Below, piece after piece: positions 62,959 to 64,000 of a stretch of 64,000 nt of DNA; position 1 is the stretch's first letter, and every line of letters starts with the position of its first letter. Both the position numbers and the translations under genes were made by a program. The stretch is from Collinsella aerofaciens. Its GTDB lineage: Bacteria; Actinomycetota; Coriobacteriia; Coriobacteriales; Coriobacteriaceae. The stretch covers positions 124,001-188,000 of the forward strand of contig NZ_CP084004.1 of assembly GCF_020181355.1 (NCBI RefSeq). Direction: 5' to 3'. The notes under the pieces are model-generated. The model made no database searches. It saw only the letters and a program-made list of their open reading frames with translations, and was not told where the DNA came from.

Positions 62959-64000
62959 CGTGCGGTACTGACCGATTGCGCGGTACTTTTCGTAGCGGCG
63001 GTTTGTGAGGGTCGCGTCGTCGAGCCGCCCAAGCGTATCGAAGGCATCAAATGCCGAGGACATGACGGCACCGGCGATCTCCTCATGCGACAGGCCCCTA
63101 TCGTCGACAATGCCGTCGATGATGCCGAGCGCCAACAGATCGGGGGCCGTGAGCTTAAGAGCCTCGGCGGCCTCATTCGCGCGCTCGGTATCCTTCCATA
63201 GGATCGACGCACAGGCCTCGGGGCTCACGACCGAATAGGCCGAGCTCGAGAGCATCAGGATGCGGTCGGCCACGGATAGCGCCAGCGCGCCACCAGAGCC
63301 GCCTTCGCCTGTCACCACCGAGACAATCGGTGTCTTAAGGCCGCTCATCTCCATGAGATTCTGGGCAATCGCCTCGCCCTGGCCGCGCTCCTCGGCACCG
63401 ATGCCGCAAAACGCACCCGAAGTATCGACCAGGCACAGAACCGGTCGACCAAACTTTTCGGCCTGACGCATAAGGCGACGCGCTTTGCGGTAGCCCTCGG
63501 GATGTGCCATGCCAAAGTTGCGGCGCATACGCTCTTTGGTCGTGGTGCCGCGCTCGATGGCGATGACCGTTACGGGGCGTCCGTCTTTCCAGCCAATGCC
63601 AGCCACCACAGCGGCGTCGTCGCCAAAGTAACGGTCGCCGTGCAGCTCCACAAACCCATCCAGGCCCAGCAAGATCATCTCGCCTGCCGTGGCGCGATCT
63701 GCCGAGCGGGTCTGCTTGACAATCTCGAGCGCGGTTTTTGGTGCCGCCGAGCGCTTAAACAAGTGTCCCAGCTTTTTGCCGCGACGACCCGTATGCACGA
63801 TCTCATGCGGTGCCCCCAGGCCGGGCGCGTGGCCTTCGTGCAGCGCCAACAGCTCGCCTACCGTGAGCGCAATCTCGCCACGTGGAACAACGGCATCGCA
63901 AAAGCCGTGCTCCAACAAAAACTCGGAGCGCTGGAATCCCTTGGGCAGGCGCTTGTGCATGTTCTGCTCGATCACGCGTGGGCCGGCAAATGCCGTCAGG
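62953..64000 (-). CDS. accDA: Acetyl-CoA carboxylase carboxyltransferase, AccD-AccA fusion (partial)
   Basis: The frame is open to the window end. Its first visible part (LTAFAGPRVIEQN; KRLPKGFQRSEFLLEHGF) is the C-terminus of the beta subunit AccD. It continues directly into a full alpha subunit AccA (GLDGFVELHGDRYFGDD; VTGEGGSGGALALSVADRI; VVSPEACASILW). The two carboxyltransferase halves that make malonyl-CoA are thus one polypeptide. The N-terminal zinc ribbon of AccD lies outside the window. Confidence 0.9.
   Translation of the reverse strand, partial: LTAFAGPRVIEQNMHKRLPKGFQRSEFLLEHGFCDAVVPRGEIALTVGELLALHEGHAPGLGAPHEIVHTGRRGKKLGHLFKRSAAPKTALEIVKQTRSADRATAGEMILLGLDGFVELHGDRYFGDDAAVVAGIGWKDGRPVTVIAIERGTTTKERMRRNFGMAHPEGYRKARRLMRQAEKFGRPVLCLVDTSGAFCGIGAEERGQGEAIAQNLMEMSGLKTPIVSVVTGEGGSGGALALSVADRILMLSSSAYSVVSPEACASILWKDTERANEAAEALKLTAPDLLALGIIDGIVDDRGLSHEEIAGAVMSSAFDAFDTLGRLDDATLTNRRYEKYRAIGQYRTM

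Noticed and set aside
1-64000. rRNA and tRNA genes
   Set aside because: No cloverleaf or rRNA-like sequence was noticed in the gaps; a covariance-model search could still find a missed tRNA.

Overview
The window looks like a chromosomal segment of a high-G+C, anaerobic, gut-associated actinobacterium of the class Coriobacteriia, most likely Collinsella or a close relative. This rests on gene content and protein style (selenium-linked purine catabolism genes, mannose-family PTS, an AccD-AccA fusion, many long intergenic palindromes). No 16S rRNA gene is present, so the genus is an inference.

Layout: (1) 14-4825, minus strand: spc half of the ribosomal protein operon (rplE, rpsN, rpsH, rplF, rplR, rpsE, rpmD, rplO, secY). 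(2) 5.1-15.1 kb: first block of a selenium-dependent molybdenum hydroxylase / purine catabolism cluster (xdhC, yqeB, yqeC, hydantoinase, mocA, ygeW, ygeY, dpaL and a YheO-type regulator). (3) 15.2-26.6 kb: accessory island with an AbiE toxin-antitoxin pair flanked by a 200-bp direct repeat, an uncharacterised membrane/coiled-coil plus 444-residue protein module, an IS110-family element, a broken and an intact solitary ATPase, and an AbiEi-like protein bracketed by two hairpin arrays. (4) 26.7-37.5 kb: second purine block (xdhD, polyferredoxin, ygfK, ssnA, NCS2 permease, second YheO regulator, ridA). (5) 37.8-43.3 kb: U32 peptidase, pseudouridine synthase, DeoR regulator and oxidoreductase. (6) 43.7-52.7 kb: a sugar locus bracketed by IS remnants (ROK kinase, GH172, PTS EIIA/D/C/B, LevR-like regulator). 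(7) 53.5-59.3 kb, minus strand: S10 half of the ribosomal operon (rplC to rplX). (8) 59.7-64 kb: histidine phosphatase, CDF transporter, orphan PTS EIIC and an accDA fusion cut by the window end.

The most striking structural fact is that the normally continuous S10-spc operon is split between rplX and rplE by about 48.7 kb. The rplX side ends in a strong intrinsic terminator and the rplE side has its own candidate promoter, so the split looks lived-in rather than like an assembly error.

The two purine blocks together encode uptake (NCS2), oxidation or reduction at a Mo/Se centre (XdhD with polyferredoxin and YgfK), cofactor maturation (XdhC, YqeB, YqeC, MocA), ring opening and hydrolysis (SsnA, hydantoinase, YgeY), carbamoyl transfer (YgeW), and diaminopropionate/aminoacrylate handling (DpaL, RidA). 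This gene set has been linked to anaerobic urate/purine degradation in gut bacteria. The sugar locus is consistent with import of a fructose-containing disaccharide or anhydride, hydrolysis by GH172 and phosphorylation by a ROK fructokinase; its regulator has a sigma-54-activator architecture but lacks the sigma-54 contact motif. Long, often perfect inverted repeats are scattered between genes, several abutting or supplying stop codons.
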